Positions 1 to 7,251 of a stretch of 42,479 nt of DNA are shown here, one piece after another (the first letter of the stretch is position 1; each line of letters starts with the position of its first letter). The translations under genes were made by a program, and so were the position numbers. This DNA is from Bacillota bacterium (GTDB lineage Bacteria; Sysuimicrobiota; Sysuimicrobiia; Sysuimicrobiales; Segetimicrobiaceae), in contig JAJPJL010000021.1 of the NCBI GenBank assembly GCA_021324255.1, forward strand, positions 1-42,479, written 5' to 3'. The notes under the pieces were generated by a model that was not told the origin of the DNA, ran no database searches, and worked only from the letters and a program-made list of their open reading frames with translations.

Positions 1-92
1 AAGGTACTCAATCCGCGTCCCCCGGCGCCATCGGGCGCCGAACGGATGTCGGCACCCGGCTGGCGCCGGGGTGTGGACCTACGTTCGCGCGT

Positions 93-260
93 TCAGTGGC
101 CCAACCGGCTGAAGGCCAGGCCGAGGTAGTAGGGCCACAGCACGATGGCCAGCACGGCCTTCCAAAAGGCGAGGTGAAGGAACCCAATCGTGAACAGCCA
201 CCCCGCGATCCACAGCAACACCAGCGAACCCGGCGCCGGGTCGACTGTCGCCCTTTCCAC
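93..260 (-). CDS. 55-aa small membrane protein
   Basis: An unrecognised mini-protein of 55 residues. It has a short polar N-terminus (MERATVDPAPG) followed by two hydrophobic stretches at about residues 12-28 and 34-50, so it is probably a two-helix inner-membrane protein. The C-terminal part contains aromatic residues (LWPYYLGLAF) and ends SRLGH. The start is GTG at 260, chosen because a strong purine-rich ribosome site (GGGAGGG) lies seven bases upstream. A longer frame in another register covers the same bases but gives Arg/Cys-rich sequence without protein character. The gene is divergent from the SHOCT protein at 515, so the two may share a control region. Function is unknown; similar two-helix proteins occur in respiratory gene neighbourhoods, which is only a context hint. 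Confidence 0.62.
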   Translation of the reverse strand: MERATVDPAPGSLVLLWIAGWLFTIGFLHLAFWKAVLAIVLWPYYLGLAFSRLGH

Positions 261-514
261 GGCATGTCCCTCCCATCGGGAACACGGCGGCGCCAGCCGG
301 TACGGCCGGTCCAGTCAGGACGATAGGGCACACGGCCCCGATCGGGAATCGGACGCGCGCCTGATCTCGCCGGCGCCGTGGCCTAGCGCGACCGCCGCTG
401 GTGCCAGGCTCCGTCCACCGCTTGTAGCATGCATCAGCGGCAAATACAGTGTCTGCCCTATGGCCGTGCCGGCTCGCCACGCCCAACATGAAGAGTGAAA
501 GGGGGTGAAGGTGC

Positions 515-727
515 ATGTGGCCGAGCATGTTTGGTCCTGGCTGGCCGTGGGGCGTTATCGCGGTGGCGACCTGGGTCGCGCTCATGGTAGCGTGGCTTCT
601 ATGGGTAGTGGGGCTGGCATCGCGCGCAACATCCGAGATGCCCCCGGACGACCTCTGGCACCGCTATGAGGAAGGTGACCTCACGCACGAGGAGTTCGAG
701 CGCCTGCGGCGTCAACGCGCGGCCTGA
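515..727 (+). CDS. SHOCT-domain small membrane protein
   Basis: A 70-residue protein with an N-terminal aromatic/Gly segment (MWPSMFGPGWPWG), one transmembrane helix at about residues 14-36, and a C-terminal SHOCT motif at about 45-68 (LWHRYEEGDLTHEEFERLRR). SHOCT segments are short helical modules at the ends of bacterial proteins, thought to mediate oligomerisation; the biochemical role here is unknown. A ribosome site (GGGGGTGA) lies a few bases before the ATG. The protein at 12318-12536 is a close paralogue sharing the MWP..FGPGW.WG start, and a third SHOCT protein lies at 1107-1346. The gene is probably monocistronic. Confidence 0.85.
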   Translation: MWPSMFGPGWPWGVIAVATWVALMVAWLLWVVGLASRATSEMPPDDLWHRYEEGDLTHEEFERLRRQRAA

Positions 728-880
728 GACAGGTACGGTTGACTTCGGCCGAGCCCGATGCGTCCCGCCACCGCGGCCGGCGCGGTAACGAGCGTAGTCC
801 TCTACATCGCCTGGCCATTGCTGGATGGGGAGGCGGCGGTCCATTCTTTGCGCACCCAGCACGCGCCGTGCAGGGCCCCG

Positions 881-1060
881 CTACGGCGTCCGAGGAGGCG
901 CGGCAGGCTTCGTTTCGCCACCGCTCCTGCGCGGCGAGCCACCACCCTCGACTTCGCCCCAATAGCAGCCGTCGCAAAAACGCACGATCACGCCGTTTCG
1001 CTCCAGTTCATGTCGAACCGCACGAAGGCCGCACCGATCGCATGGCGTTTGGGCTTTCAT
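881..1060 (-). CDS. Small zinc-ribbon-like protein
   Basis: A 59-residue protein beginning MKAQTPCDRCGLRAVRHELE. Two CxxC pairs (CDRC near residues 7-10 and CDGC near 29-32) bracket a short beta-hairpin-like segment (RNGVIVRFCDGCYWGEVE), the layout of a small treble-clef or zinc ribbon that would bind one Zn or Fe ion. The C-terminal 20 residues are Ser/Pro/Arg-rich and probably disordered. I chose the ATG at 1060 rather than an in-frame start ten codons upstream because AGGGGGAG sits directly before it. It lies just downstream of the SHOCT gene at 1107-1346 on the same strand (46-base gap) and may be co-transcribed. The specific role is unknown. Confidence 0.68.
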   Translation of the reverse strand: MKAQTPCDRCGLRAVRHELERNGVIVRFCDGCYWGEVEGGGSPRRSGGETKPAAPPRTP

Positions 1061-1106
1061 CGTTCTCCCCCTTTGCCGGTCATGACGCAATAGAGCCGCA
1101 CGCCGC

Positions 1107-1346
1107 TTACGCGATGCGCTTCTTCATATCCTCGAATTGGTCCGCCGTCAGATCGCCGTGCGCGTACCGGCGTTTGAGAATGTCCAGGGCCGTCTCCCTC
1201 GGCGGCTCGCTTGCCGCATGCCGTGCTCCGGCCACGCGCACGAGGGCCGCGACGCCGACGACGAGAAGACCCCAGAAGACGATCATCATGATCCATGCAC
1301 CGGGCGCCCATCCCCATCCGGGGCCGTATCCATAGCCGTACATCAT
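1107..1346 (-). CDS. SHOCT-domain small membrane protein
   Basis: A 79-residue protein with a Gly/Tyr/Trp-rich start (MMYGYGYGPGWGWAPG), a single transmembrane helix at about residues 18-40, a short linker, and a C-terminal SHOCT motif (ILKRRYAHGDLTADQFEDMK). This is a standard bacterial SHOCT membrane miniprotein. The start at 1346 follows GAGGTGAGCC, a good ribosome site. The gene is on the opposite strand to the SHOCT gene at 515 and sequence-divergent from it, so the two are separate family members rather than a recent duplicate. No enzymatic function is predicted; a scaffold or envelope-stress role is speculative. Confidence 0.85.
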   Translation of the reverse strand: MMYGYGYGPGWGWAPGAWIMMIVFWGLLVVGVAALVRVAGARHAASEPPRETALDILKRRYAHGDLTADQFEDMKKRIA

Positions 1347-1451
1347 GGCTCACCTCGTGGCGTTCGATCCCGCCATGGCCACATGATGCGCCTTCTTCGG
1401 GCCCGCGGACATCGGGCGGCAGCCGGATTTTGTGGCCCCGTCGTCCCGGGT

Positions 1452-1514
1452 ACCACCTCCGAGCAAACGGCTGTGTTGATGCGCCAACGTAAGGTCGGGG
1501 CCTGTGCATACCTT
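1452..1514 (+). pseudogene. CBS-domain gene fragment
   Basis: About 50 bases here match the second CBS domain of the intact gene at 8582-9259. By hand alignment 43 of 50 positions are identical between 1452-1501 and 8855-8904. The translated piece reads TTSEQTAVLMRQRKVG against TTIEQTAVLMRERKIG in the intact copy. Similarity fades on both sides, and there is no start, stop or ribosome site of its own. This looks like a relic of a second CBS-domain gene, lying just outside the left inverted repeat of the insertion sequence. Confidence 0.6.
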
Positions 1515-1604
1515 CCCAAACGATCGGCCCTCAGCGGGCAGCGTAAGCGTTGCGGCTTCCGGGGCGTTGATCCGCCGCGACCCGATTCCGTTAGGTTCCC
1601 TACT

Positions 1605-1619
1605 TACTTTCCGGTGCAA
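1605..1619. repeat. Left inverted repeat of IS
   Basis: TACTTTCCGGTGCAA, a perfect 15-base inverted match to 3589-3603 on the other side of the transposase genes. It is the probable left terminus of the element or a subterminal transposase-binding site. Confidence 0.6.
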
Positions 1620-1692
1620 AAACCCGTTCGTCGAATTTGATGCGTGACGGTGCAGTTTCCTGGTGTGCGGGGAGAGAGCGGGTGAGGCGGAG

Positions 1693-3114
1693 TTACCGAG
1701 CGGGCGACGGTTGGTCGGGCCGGGTGAGCAGCAGACGGAGGTTGTGCGCGAGGACGCCCCAACCGGTCCACCGTTGACTGCCAGTAAATTGCCGATAGCG
1801 GCACCGACTCAAGCCGTCTCGACGTTTGAGGAGGCTGATGCGTCCTTCTGATCCGGTGCGCCAGCGTTGGCCGCGGCGGAACCATCGTTGGTGCTGGCGC
1901 TCGCGTTGCGCGGCGGACGGCCGCCCGGTCGCCGGCACGCAGACGCGCTTTACGCCGGCCTCCTCGGCAAGCGTGCGGTTCTTCCCCGACCAGAATCCGG
2001 CATCGGCCGCCAGCAGATAGGGCGCCCGACCGAAGACGTGCTTGTGGCGGTCGATCGTCGGGGCCACGAGGATCGTGTCTGCCGGCCGATGTTCGTACAC
2101 CTCGTAATCGACGACCACACCGTGCTCCGCTTCTTGGATCTTCACGAGATGGCCGAACTCCGCGGGTTTGGCGGCCTTGCCTTTCCGAATCGCTTCCGTA
2201 TGCGGCTCGAAGAGGCTGAGCAGCTTCTCTGGATAGTGCGTGTTGCCACCGAACACCCGGGCGCGCGTCTGCGCGATGACCCGCTCGACGCGCGGCATAA
2301 AGGTCTCCAGCAGGTCCCGGGCACGGAGCACCGCGCGCCAAATCGCCGCGCGGACAGGCGGTTGGGGCGCCTGCACGAGCGCTTCCTGGACGCGGCGGGC
2401 ATCACGGAGTGTTGCACGCGTGAGGGCCAGTAACCGGCGGTAGCCAGCCTGCAGGCGCTCACGTCCATGCTGCGCGATGCCGCGACTGGCGCGGCCGATC
2501 TCTCGGACGCGCCGATTGGCCGCTCGCAGGCGATCGTGGATCCGCAACACCGCATTGCCGGTCACCGCGGCCACCCGGTGCGCGGTCCGCGTCAGTACGC
2601 GGAGCCCATCCAGCAGCAATGTCGCATCCGTCGGATAGTGGACGTTCGTTTCCACGACGGTTGTGTCGACCCGTGCCCGCCGACCCTGGACCTTGAGCTC
2701 GGTGCGGGCGACCTCGACGACGCGCTCATGGAGTGCCCGCACTCCAGCATCCCCGAGCACGAGAGACTGCCGCACCAGGGTTTTCGCATCTGGCACCGGG
2801 CCCAAGTAGATGCGCGTCACCCACCGATACACCAAGCTCGCCCGGACCTCGCGCTCGGTCTCGTCGAACGTCCAGCCGCGCACGCGCTGCAGCACCAGCA
2901 GCCGCAGGATGACATCCGCCGGTGTGCCCGGCCGTCCGCGGTCTCGACTGTGCGGAAAGCGCCCGGCCTGGCGCTCGAACACCGCGTTGACCAACTGCTC
3001 GTCCGCCAAGATCGCATCGAGTCGTCGTAACGTCGGGTCGAGCAGCAGCTCGATGGTGTCGGCGCCGAGCGCCGCCTCGAACAGGCTCCGCTGTCCGCCG
3101 TAGCGGCGAATCAT
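1693..3114 (-). CDS. DDE transposase (ISNCY/ISDol1-like)
   Basis: A 473-residue transposase that moves the surrounding element. It begins MIRRYGGQRSLFEAALG. An N-terminal DUF772-like helical region (about 10-110) contains the RGWTFDETEREVR block. The catalytic core shows a first Asp in RARVDTTVVETNVHYPTDAT, a second Asp in LLAADAGFWSGKN, and a Glu in GSEGRISLLKRRDGL, which together form the DDE triad. A coiled, Arg-rich insertion separates the first and second acidic residues. The ATG at 3114 overlaps the stop of the DUF6788 gene in an ATGA, pointing to translational coupling. A longer upstream reading frame exists but is only the shadow of DUF6788. The gene appears intact, with no frameshift. 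Length and motifs fit ISNCY-type enzymes known to me; subgroup naming is less certain. Confidence 0.85.
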   Translation of the reverse strand: MIRRYGGQRSLFEAALGADTIELLLDPTLRRLDAILADEQLVNAVFERQAGRFPHSRDRGRPGTPADVILRLLVLQRVRGWTFDETEREVRASLVYRWVTRIYLGPVPDAKTLVRQSLVLGDAGVRALHERVVEVARTELKVQGRRARVDTTVVETNVHYPTDATLLLDGLRVLTRTAHRVAAVTGNAVLRIHDRLRAANRRVREIGRASRGIAQHGRERLQAGYRRLLALTRATLRDARRVQEALVQAPQPPVRAAIWRAVLRARDLLETFMPRVERVIAQTRARVFGGNTHYPEKLLSLFEPHTEAIRKGKAAKPAEFGHLVKIQEAEHGVVVDYEVYEHRPADTILVAPTIDRHKHVFGRAPYLLAADAGFWSGKNRTLAEEAGVKRVCVPATGRPSAAQRERQHQRWFRRGQRWRTGSEGRISLLKRRDGLSRCRYRQFTGSQRWTGWGVLAHNLRLLLTRPDQPSPAR

Positions 3115-3452
3115 CGCTTCGACCGCCGCCGGCGCTGCGGCCCCAGCACGCGCTCGAGATTCGTGGCGGCCACCTGGTGCCCGAGCTCGCGATACTGTTG
3201 AAAGGCCTCGACGCCGCGCCGGACGGCATCCAGGTGCTCGGGGGGGACAAAGCGCATATGGGTGCGGCCCTGCGCATGTTGGGACAGGTACCAGACAGGG
3301 CCGTGCTTCTCGCCGGTCGCGCAATGGCAGGTGGGCTTGCCGCACTTCCGATACACGGCGACGAGGCTGCCCCAGAGCATGTGCTCCGCGGCCAGAACCA
3401 GATCGCGAATCCATCCACGGCGCCCCGTCGTCATTACTGTAATGCGTACCAC
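3111..3452 (-). CDS. DUF6788 family IS accessory protein
   Basis: A 113-residue protein (or 107 residues from the ATG at 3434) encoded just ahead of the transposase. It carries the family hallmark KCGKPTCHCATGEKHGP, a CxxxxCxC cluster likely to bind metal, followed by aromatic residues (VWYLSQHAQGRTHMRFVP) and a basic tail ending RRRRSKR. DUF6788 genes commonly precede transposases of this type; their role is unknown but DNA binding or transposition control is plausible. The GTG at 3452 lies inside a direct-repeat unit, so the internal ATG at 3434 (MTTGRRGWIRD) may be the real start. The stop overlaps the transposase start. Confidence 0.78.
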   Translation of the reverse strand: MVRITVMTTGRRGWIRDLVLAAEHMLWGSLVAVYRKCGKPTCHCATGEKHGPVWYLSQHAQGRTHMRFVPPEHLDAVRRGVEAFQQYRELGHQVAATNLERVLGPQRRRRSKR

Positions 3453-3512
3453 AATACAGATCTTGTGTCAAGACTGACTGTGCACCACAATACAGATCTC
3501 GCGTCAAGACTG
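3448..3512. repeat. Two 29-bp direct repeats in IS end
   Basis: The unit ACCACAATACAGATCT plus 13 further bases occurs at 3448-3476 and 3484-3512, matching at 27 of 29 positions with an offset of 36 bases. Both units lie between the DUF6788 start and the right inverted repeat. They could be transposase-binding sites or duplicated promoter elements: read on the minus strand, each contains a TTGAC block resembling a -35 element. Confidence 0.7.
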
Positions 3513-3588
3513 GGCGAACTGAAATCGTGCGAAGTGCCACGTTTGCGCAGCGACAGCCCATACGCGCTCTAACATGGGCGATGGACTA

Positions 3589-3603
3589 TTGCACCGGAAA
3601 GTA
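3589..3603. repeat. Right inverted repeat of IS
   Basis: TTGCACCGGAAAGTA, the perfect complement of 1605-1619. It is followed at once by two tandem copies of ACTTATCCCGGC (3603-3614 and 3615-3626), which may be part of the element end or of the target. Confidence 0.6.
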
Positions 3604-3641
3604 CTTATCCCGGCACTTATCCCGGCGATGCGGGCGAAGGC

Positions 3642-3972
3642 TCACCGGCCAAATGCCGCCGGTTTGATGTCCACGCCATCGGGATTCCGGAGATATCCCG
3701 GCTCGCGCCCCGGGACACCCGTCACGCCGTACTGCCAGACAATGCGCGTTATCGTCCGGTCGGGCACGATTACCCGCTGATTCGTGCCTCGCTTCGCCGT
3801 CGCGTCGAGGCTCAGCGACAACGCCGCCGCACCGGCCGCCTTCCGCCTCCGCGGTCACGTGGGCGGTCAACAGCGGCGTCGTTGAAGCCGAGAAGGCTAC
3901 CGGAAAGCGGCGGCCCGCAGCGTACCCGATCACGCCCGCCGCCCCATCATGGAGATCGTAGAGCGGCGTCAC
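3642..3972 (-). pseudogene. Frameshifted gene remnant downstream of copD
   Basis: Two overlapping frames look coding. From GTG 3972 the first reads VTPLYDLHDGAAGVIGYAAG and continues to about AHVTAEAEGG near 3845. A second frame then continues AGAAALSLSLDATAKRG, TNQRVIVPDRTITRIVWQYG and NPDGVDIKPAAFGR to a stop at 3642. One protein would be restored by a single-base shift near 3845. It follows copD by 14 bases on the same strand, so it was probably the last gene of that operon. No family is recognised. It is either a true pseudogene next to the insertion sequence or an assembly error in a homopolymer-poor G/C tract. Confidence 0.42.
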
Positions 3973-3986
3973 GGACGCGTAGGGGG

Positions 3987-4490
3987 CTACGGAGCGCCGC
4001 GGACCAGCGTGACCCCCAAGGCGAGGATGGCGATTGAGAGCACCAGCACGATCCGACCGACCCAGGCGGCTCGCCGCCGGTAGCGGCGGAGTTGGGCGGG
4101 ATCCACGTCACCGAGTGCCAGGTGTGCCTGGCGGCTCGCCGAGATGTCGTGCCACGCGCTGATCAGGACAACGGCAAGCACGAGCATAAGTTTCAGGGCC
4201 AGCACGTGGCCAAACCATCCGCGCCACATCTCACCGTCCTGCACCTGCCGCCAACCGTATCCGCGAACCATCAGGTTTGCGCTCCCCGTGATTGCGAGCG
4301 TGAGCAGCGCGGCCCACCCAACCCACCGGAACCGGATGGCCGTAGCCCGGATCAGCGGAAGCGCCACGCCACGATAGTCGGGCTGCCGTAGCGCCGGGAG
4401 GAGAACCGCCGCGAGAAACACCATACCGCCAATCCAAATGCAGGCGGCGAGGATGTGGACCGAGACTGCGGCGATGTACCAGCCCATCAC
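3987..4490 (-). CDS. CopD-family membrane protein
   Basis: A 167-residue protein with four predicted membrane helices at about residues 5-30, 50-72, 90-112 and 138-160. The opening AAVSVHILAACIWIGGMVF is typical of CopD/DUF4149 proteins, with a conserved membrane His and the WIGG motif; a second His-bearing stretch is GHVLALKLMLVLAVV. Family members act in copper handling or bind heme in the membrane. The start is GTG at 4490 or ATG at 4487; the first overlaps the stop of the upstream NnrS-like gene (GTGA), indicating co-translation. It closes the operon running down from 8315. The partner CopC is not present. Confidence 0.82.
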   Translation of the reverse strand: MMGWYIAAVSVHILAACIWIGGMVFLAAVLLPALRQPDYRGVALPLIRATAIRFRWVGWAALLTLAITGSANLMVRGYGWRQVQDGEMWRGWFGHVLALKLMLVLAVVLISAWHDISASRQAHLALGDVDPAQLRRYRRRAAWVGRIVLVLSIAILALGVTLVRGAP

Positions 4491-5698
4491 TGCTCGTGCT
4501 CCACGGATGGCTTGGTTCGGGCCGCCGCTCGCGCGGGGACGTTCTTCCGCGGGTTAACATCGCCCAGTGTGGCGGCCGGCCGAGCAGTTTGACGTTGGAC
4601 CGCGAAGGCCGACGAGGTCGAGTTGAACAGGAACAGCACGATCGCGACGGCCCCGGCCAACCCACCCCAGGCCCGCACCCGGTCCCACCCGCCGAAATCT
4701 CCCAGCAGGCGCACAACGAGCGAGAAATTGAGCAGCCCGACATGGCTGTAGCACCACGCCCGATACGGGACGGCGCCGCCCAGGACCGCGGGGAAGATGA
4801 TCGGAGCGTGCGCGAAGACCACCGAGAATACGAACCCGAGGAACACCGTGTGCAGCATCGCGTCGTACCGCGGGCCCGCGACCGCGTCCCCGGATACCAG
4901 CCACAGAACGCCGCCGATTCCGAGCCAGACATATCCGGCCAGAAGACTGAGCCCGATGAACCGCGGCAGCCCGGCCCTCCGAACCGTATACCGTGCGATA
5001 TCGTACCGCCACAGCCAGGCGGCCAGCCCGACCATGGTGAGGCCGGCGATTGCTTGCCCGGCCTGGCGAGAGAAACCGGCCAGTACGATAGCCGCGACAT
5101 AAACGCACACGATCGCAATGATGGCGACCTGCCGGAACCGCGTGCCGCCTGCCACGCGGCTGAGCTCGAGCCGTTCGCCCACGACCGTGAGCACGAGGAA
5201 ACCTGTCAGGCTCGACACGAGAAACGGGACGGCGGCGCCCGCGAGCCACGCGATATTAGCTCCGAGCCACGTGAGCACCGCCACCGTCATGATGCCCGTG
5301 AACCACGTGAGTTGCCGCTGCACAATCCGGCCGAAGATGCAAACGAGGCCGAGGCTCCCGAGGGTGATAAGAGCTGGGCCGACCGGAGCCGGCGTGTCGG
5401 CCACAAGGGCCAGGGCCCCGAGCCCACTCAGAAGCGGCGCGGCGAATGCCCAGGGCTCCCGGATCGCGACCGCGCGTTCGACGCTGATGAGCGTACCGAG
5501 AAACCCCGACACCATAAGAGGCCCGTGAGCCGCGAGCAATATGGGGCCTGGGAATGGCAGGAGCCAGCCGATGCGCTCCAGGCCGGCCCACAGGCCGGCC
5601 AGCAGCGCCACAACGCCCAGGGCCATGAGCGCAAGACGGCCGGGGCGCCCGACGCCGAACCCAGCATGGAGCGGCGGTCCGCTCCGGGCTACCGCCAC
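4487..5698 (-). CDS. Polytopic NnrS-like membrane protein
   Basis: A 403-residue protein with about 11-12 hydrophobic helices beginning at LALMALGVVALLAGLWAG. Several helices carry conserved His or polar motifs: LLAAHGPLMVSGFLGTLISV, MLHTVFLGFVFSVVFAHAPI, and YSHVGLLNFSLVVRLLGD. These resemble NnrS and related heme-copper-type membrane proteins linked to nitric oxide responses, but the family assignment is by pattern, not by search. The C-terminal 50 residues are polar and cytoplasmic. The start is probably GTG 5698, overlapping the end of the cupin gene by ten bases; a GGAAGGA lies farther upstream than ideal. It is followed by copD with a four-base overlap. In this setting, a role in NO or heme/copper homeostasis is inferred. 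Confidence 0.7.
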   Translation of the reverse strand: MAVARSGPPLHAGFGVGRPGRLALMALGVVALLAGLWAGLERIGWLLPFPGPILLAAHGPLMVSGFLGTLISVERAVAIREPWAFAAPLLSGLGALALVADTPAPVGPALITLGSLGLVCIFGRIVQRQLTWFTGIMTVAVLTWLGANIAWLAGAAVPFLVSSLTGFLVLTVVGERLELSRVAGGTRFRQVAIIAIVCVYVAAIVLAGFSRQAGQAIAGLTMVGLAAWLWRYDIARYTVRRAGLPRFIGLSLLAGYVWLGIGGVLWLVSGDAVAGPRYDAMLHTVFLGFVFSVVFAHAPIIFPAVLGGAVPYRAWCYSHVGLLNFSLVVRLLGDFGGWDRVRAWGGLAGAVAIVLFLFNSTSSAFAVQRQTARPAATLGDVNPRKNVPARAAARTKPSVEHEQ

Positions 5699-6084
5699 CG
5701 GCCGCGGCGCAATCCTTCCGTGACCTCCGCGTGATCGGTATCTGTCGGCGGCGGCGTGACGAACGTCAGCGCCGTCATCCGGGTCGTGGCGAGCACCCCG
5801 CGTGCCTGGTCGCCAGGCACCACGGCAACGGCGCCCGGACCAACCTGCTCTTCCCGCTCGCCCGCAACGAGCCGGCCTTCGCCCTCCAAGATCACGATCG
5901 CGAGGTCCACGCTCGGATGGTGGACCGGGATGAACTGGCCGGGCTCCAGACACACCAACAGCACGCGGACCCGAGGTGTTTGTCCTACCGGGACGGTGGT
6001 AAAGCGGCCGCGGGCGAAAGATGCTGCCGCGCGATACGAGGCGAGAAATGCGGTCACGGCGACTCCGGCGCGCCGGCCGGTCAC
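5689..6084 (-). CDS. Cupin-domain protein
   Basis: A 131-residue single-domain cupin. Motif 1 appears as EPGQFIPVHHPSVDLAIVIL (two candidate metal His and a later Glu), and motif 2 as GPGAVAVVPGDQARGVLATT, within a small beta-barrel at about residues 35-110. The second motif lacks the usual His, so metal binding may be incomplete. The N-terminus includes a short basic/hydrophobic segment, not a signal peptide. The GTG start at 6084 overlaps the hemerythrin stop (GTGA) and its end overlaps the NnrS-like gene, so it is translationally coupled on both sides. Cupins in such clusters often sense or bind a small ligand; the specific one is unknown. Confidence 0.78.
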   Translation of the reverse strand: MTGRRAGVAVTAFLASYRAAASFARGRFTTVPVGQTPRVRVLLVCLEPGQFIPVHHPSVDLAIVILEGEGRLVAGEREEQVGPGAVAVVPGDQARGVLATTRMTALTFVTPPPTDTDHAEVTEGLRRGRWR

Positions 6085-6803
6085 ACGCCGGACACCCGCG
6101 CGATCCTGACCTGCCAGACTTCGGGACCCCGCTCCAGGTACTCCCAGCTGAATTGTCCGGTCAGATCCGCCTGGAACTGGTAGTAGAGGGGTTTGGGATC
6201 GTAGTCGTTCACGAGCGTGAACGCCTGCCCCGGCGCCAGCGCGCCAAAGGTCCCAAGAATTAGTGGGTGACGCCGGGACGGCGGAACCTCCCGGACATCC
6301 AGCACGTCTGCGGCAGGAGATCCCGGTTGTATGGGAGGTTCGTGCATCTGCTCCAGGACCCGTTGCTGCGCCGCCGCAGGCACGTACTGCTCGAACAAAG
6401 GCAGGTACACCTGCTCCTCTTTGGCCAGGTGTACGCAGAACAAGGCCTGCAGCCGGAGCATCAGGCGGCCGAGCTCACGCTCGAGCGCCGGGCGCTGGTC
6501 AGCGGACGCTGCCCGCAGACACCCGGCCAGGTCCTCGATCTTCGCGGTGTAGTCCTCGAGAAACCGATGATCGACCCGCATGGTCGCCGTGGCCATCCCG
6601 TGGGCCTTGAGAAGCGGCTCCACGGCCGGATACAGGTGTCGCTCCTCCCCGGCCGCGTGCGCGAGGAGTTCGCGCCTGAGGAACACCGCGAGATCAACGG
6701 GGTCCGCGCCTGGGGCACCCGATGTGATCGCGTCTGTACGCTCCTCGAGCTCCCGTGCAAGCGCCTGGTGGTGGCGCCGGAACGCCTCTCCAACGCTACT
6801 CAT
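6081..6803 (-). CDS. Hemerythrin-DUF2249 fusion protein
   Basis: A 240-residue cytoplasmic protein. Residues 1-145 form a hemerythrin HHE four-helix bundle with candidate di-iron ligands H11 or H12, H49, E53, H56, H79, H125 and E129, the last in VHLAKEEQVYLPLFEQY. Residues about 166-238 are a DUF2249 domain beginning VLDVREVPPSRRHPLI and including VNDYDPKPLYYQF. Hemerythrin-DUF2249 fusions bind oxygen or nitric oxide at a di-iron site and are typical of microaerobic and denitrifying gene sets. The ATG at 6803 is the first in frame. The stop overlaps the cupin start. The gene is 135 bases downstream of the DUF59 gene. Confidence 0.88.
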   Translation of the reverse strand: MSSVGEAFRRHHQALARELEERTDAITSGAPGADPVDLAVFLRRELLAHAAGEERHLYPAVEPLLKAHGMATATMRVDHRFLEDYTAKIEDLAGCLRAASADQRPALERELGRLMLRLQALFCVHLAKEEQVYLPLFEQYVPAAAQQRVLEQMHEPPIQPGSPAADVLDVREVPPSRRHPLILGTFGALAPGQAFTLVNDYDPKPLYYQFQADLTGQFSWEYLERGPEVWQVRIARVSGV

Positions 6804-6938
6804 GACGTCGCTCCTCTCCCCCCATGGGCTGCGATCGCCGTGGCCGCATAATCACGGACTCCTTCTCCCCATGGTCTCAGGGTGCGATCTCCCGAGCGTG
6901 CATCGCCTACCGGCCTTCTACCTGCTGTGGCCGCCGGC

Positions 6939-7247
6939 TCACGCGAGCCATCCAAGAGACACCTTTGCCAGATCCGACATCATCGCGGGTTCCCACCGCG
7001 GCTCCCACACGATATCGACCGCGACGGCACGAACTTCTGGAAAGCGCTGGCGAACGGCCGCCTCGATCGCGCGCTTCAGGTAATCGCCCAGCGGACAGGC
7101 GGGTGTTGTCATGGTCATCGTGACGCTCACCTCTCCGCCGTCCGCGACCTCGACGCCGTAGACCAGGCCCAAGTCCACGATATTCATGCCGAGTTCGGGA
7201 TCGTCCACGAGGCGCAGGACATCGCTGACCTCGTCCGCGGTCGTCAC
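6939..7247 (-). CDS. DUF59 (MIP18/PaaD-like) Fe-S assembly factor
   Basis: A 102-residue protein of the metal-sulfur cluster assembly family. It shows DDPELGMNIVDLGLVYGVEV, the conserved cysteine in TMTTPACPLGD, and the C-terminal WEPRWEPAMMSDLAK block. Members help load or repair Fe-S clusters. I chose GTG 7247 as the start (VTTADEVSD), four bases after the stop of the DUF1858 gene and with AGGG upstream; a frame open further upstream runs into DUF1858 coding sequence. Next to hemerythrin and Crp/Fnr genes it may serve cluster repair under NO or oxygen stress (inference). Confidence 0.86.
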   Translation of the reverse strand: MTTADEVSDVLRLVDDPELGMNIVDLGLVYGVEVADGGEVSVTMTMTTPACPLGDYLKRAIEAAVRQRFPEVRAVAVDIVWEPRWEPAMMSDLAKVSLGWLA

Positions 7248-7251
7248 CGGC

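Larger units (their letters stand above)
1605..3603 (-). mobile_element. Insertion sequence, ISNCY/ISDol1-like
   Basis: An element of about 2.0 kb bounded by a perfect 15-base inverted repeat (TACTTTCCGGTGCAA at 1605-1619, its complement at 3589-3603). It contains a DUF6788 gene and a DDE transposase gene that overlap by four bases. Direct repeats lie near its right end. I could not find a convincing target-site duplication outside the inverted repeats, so the exact ends are uncertain; the repeats might belong to a larger or older element. The family assignment rests on the transposase motifs and the accompanying DUF6788 gene. Confidence 0.6.
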
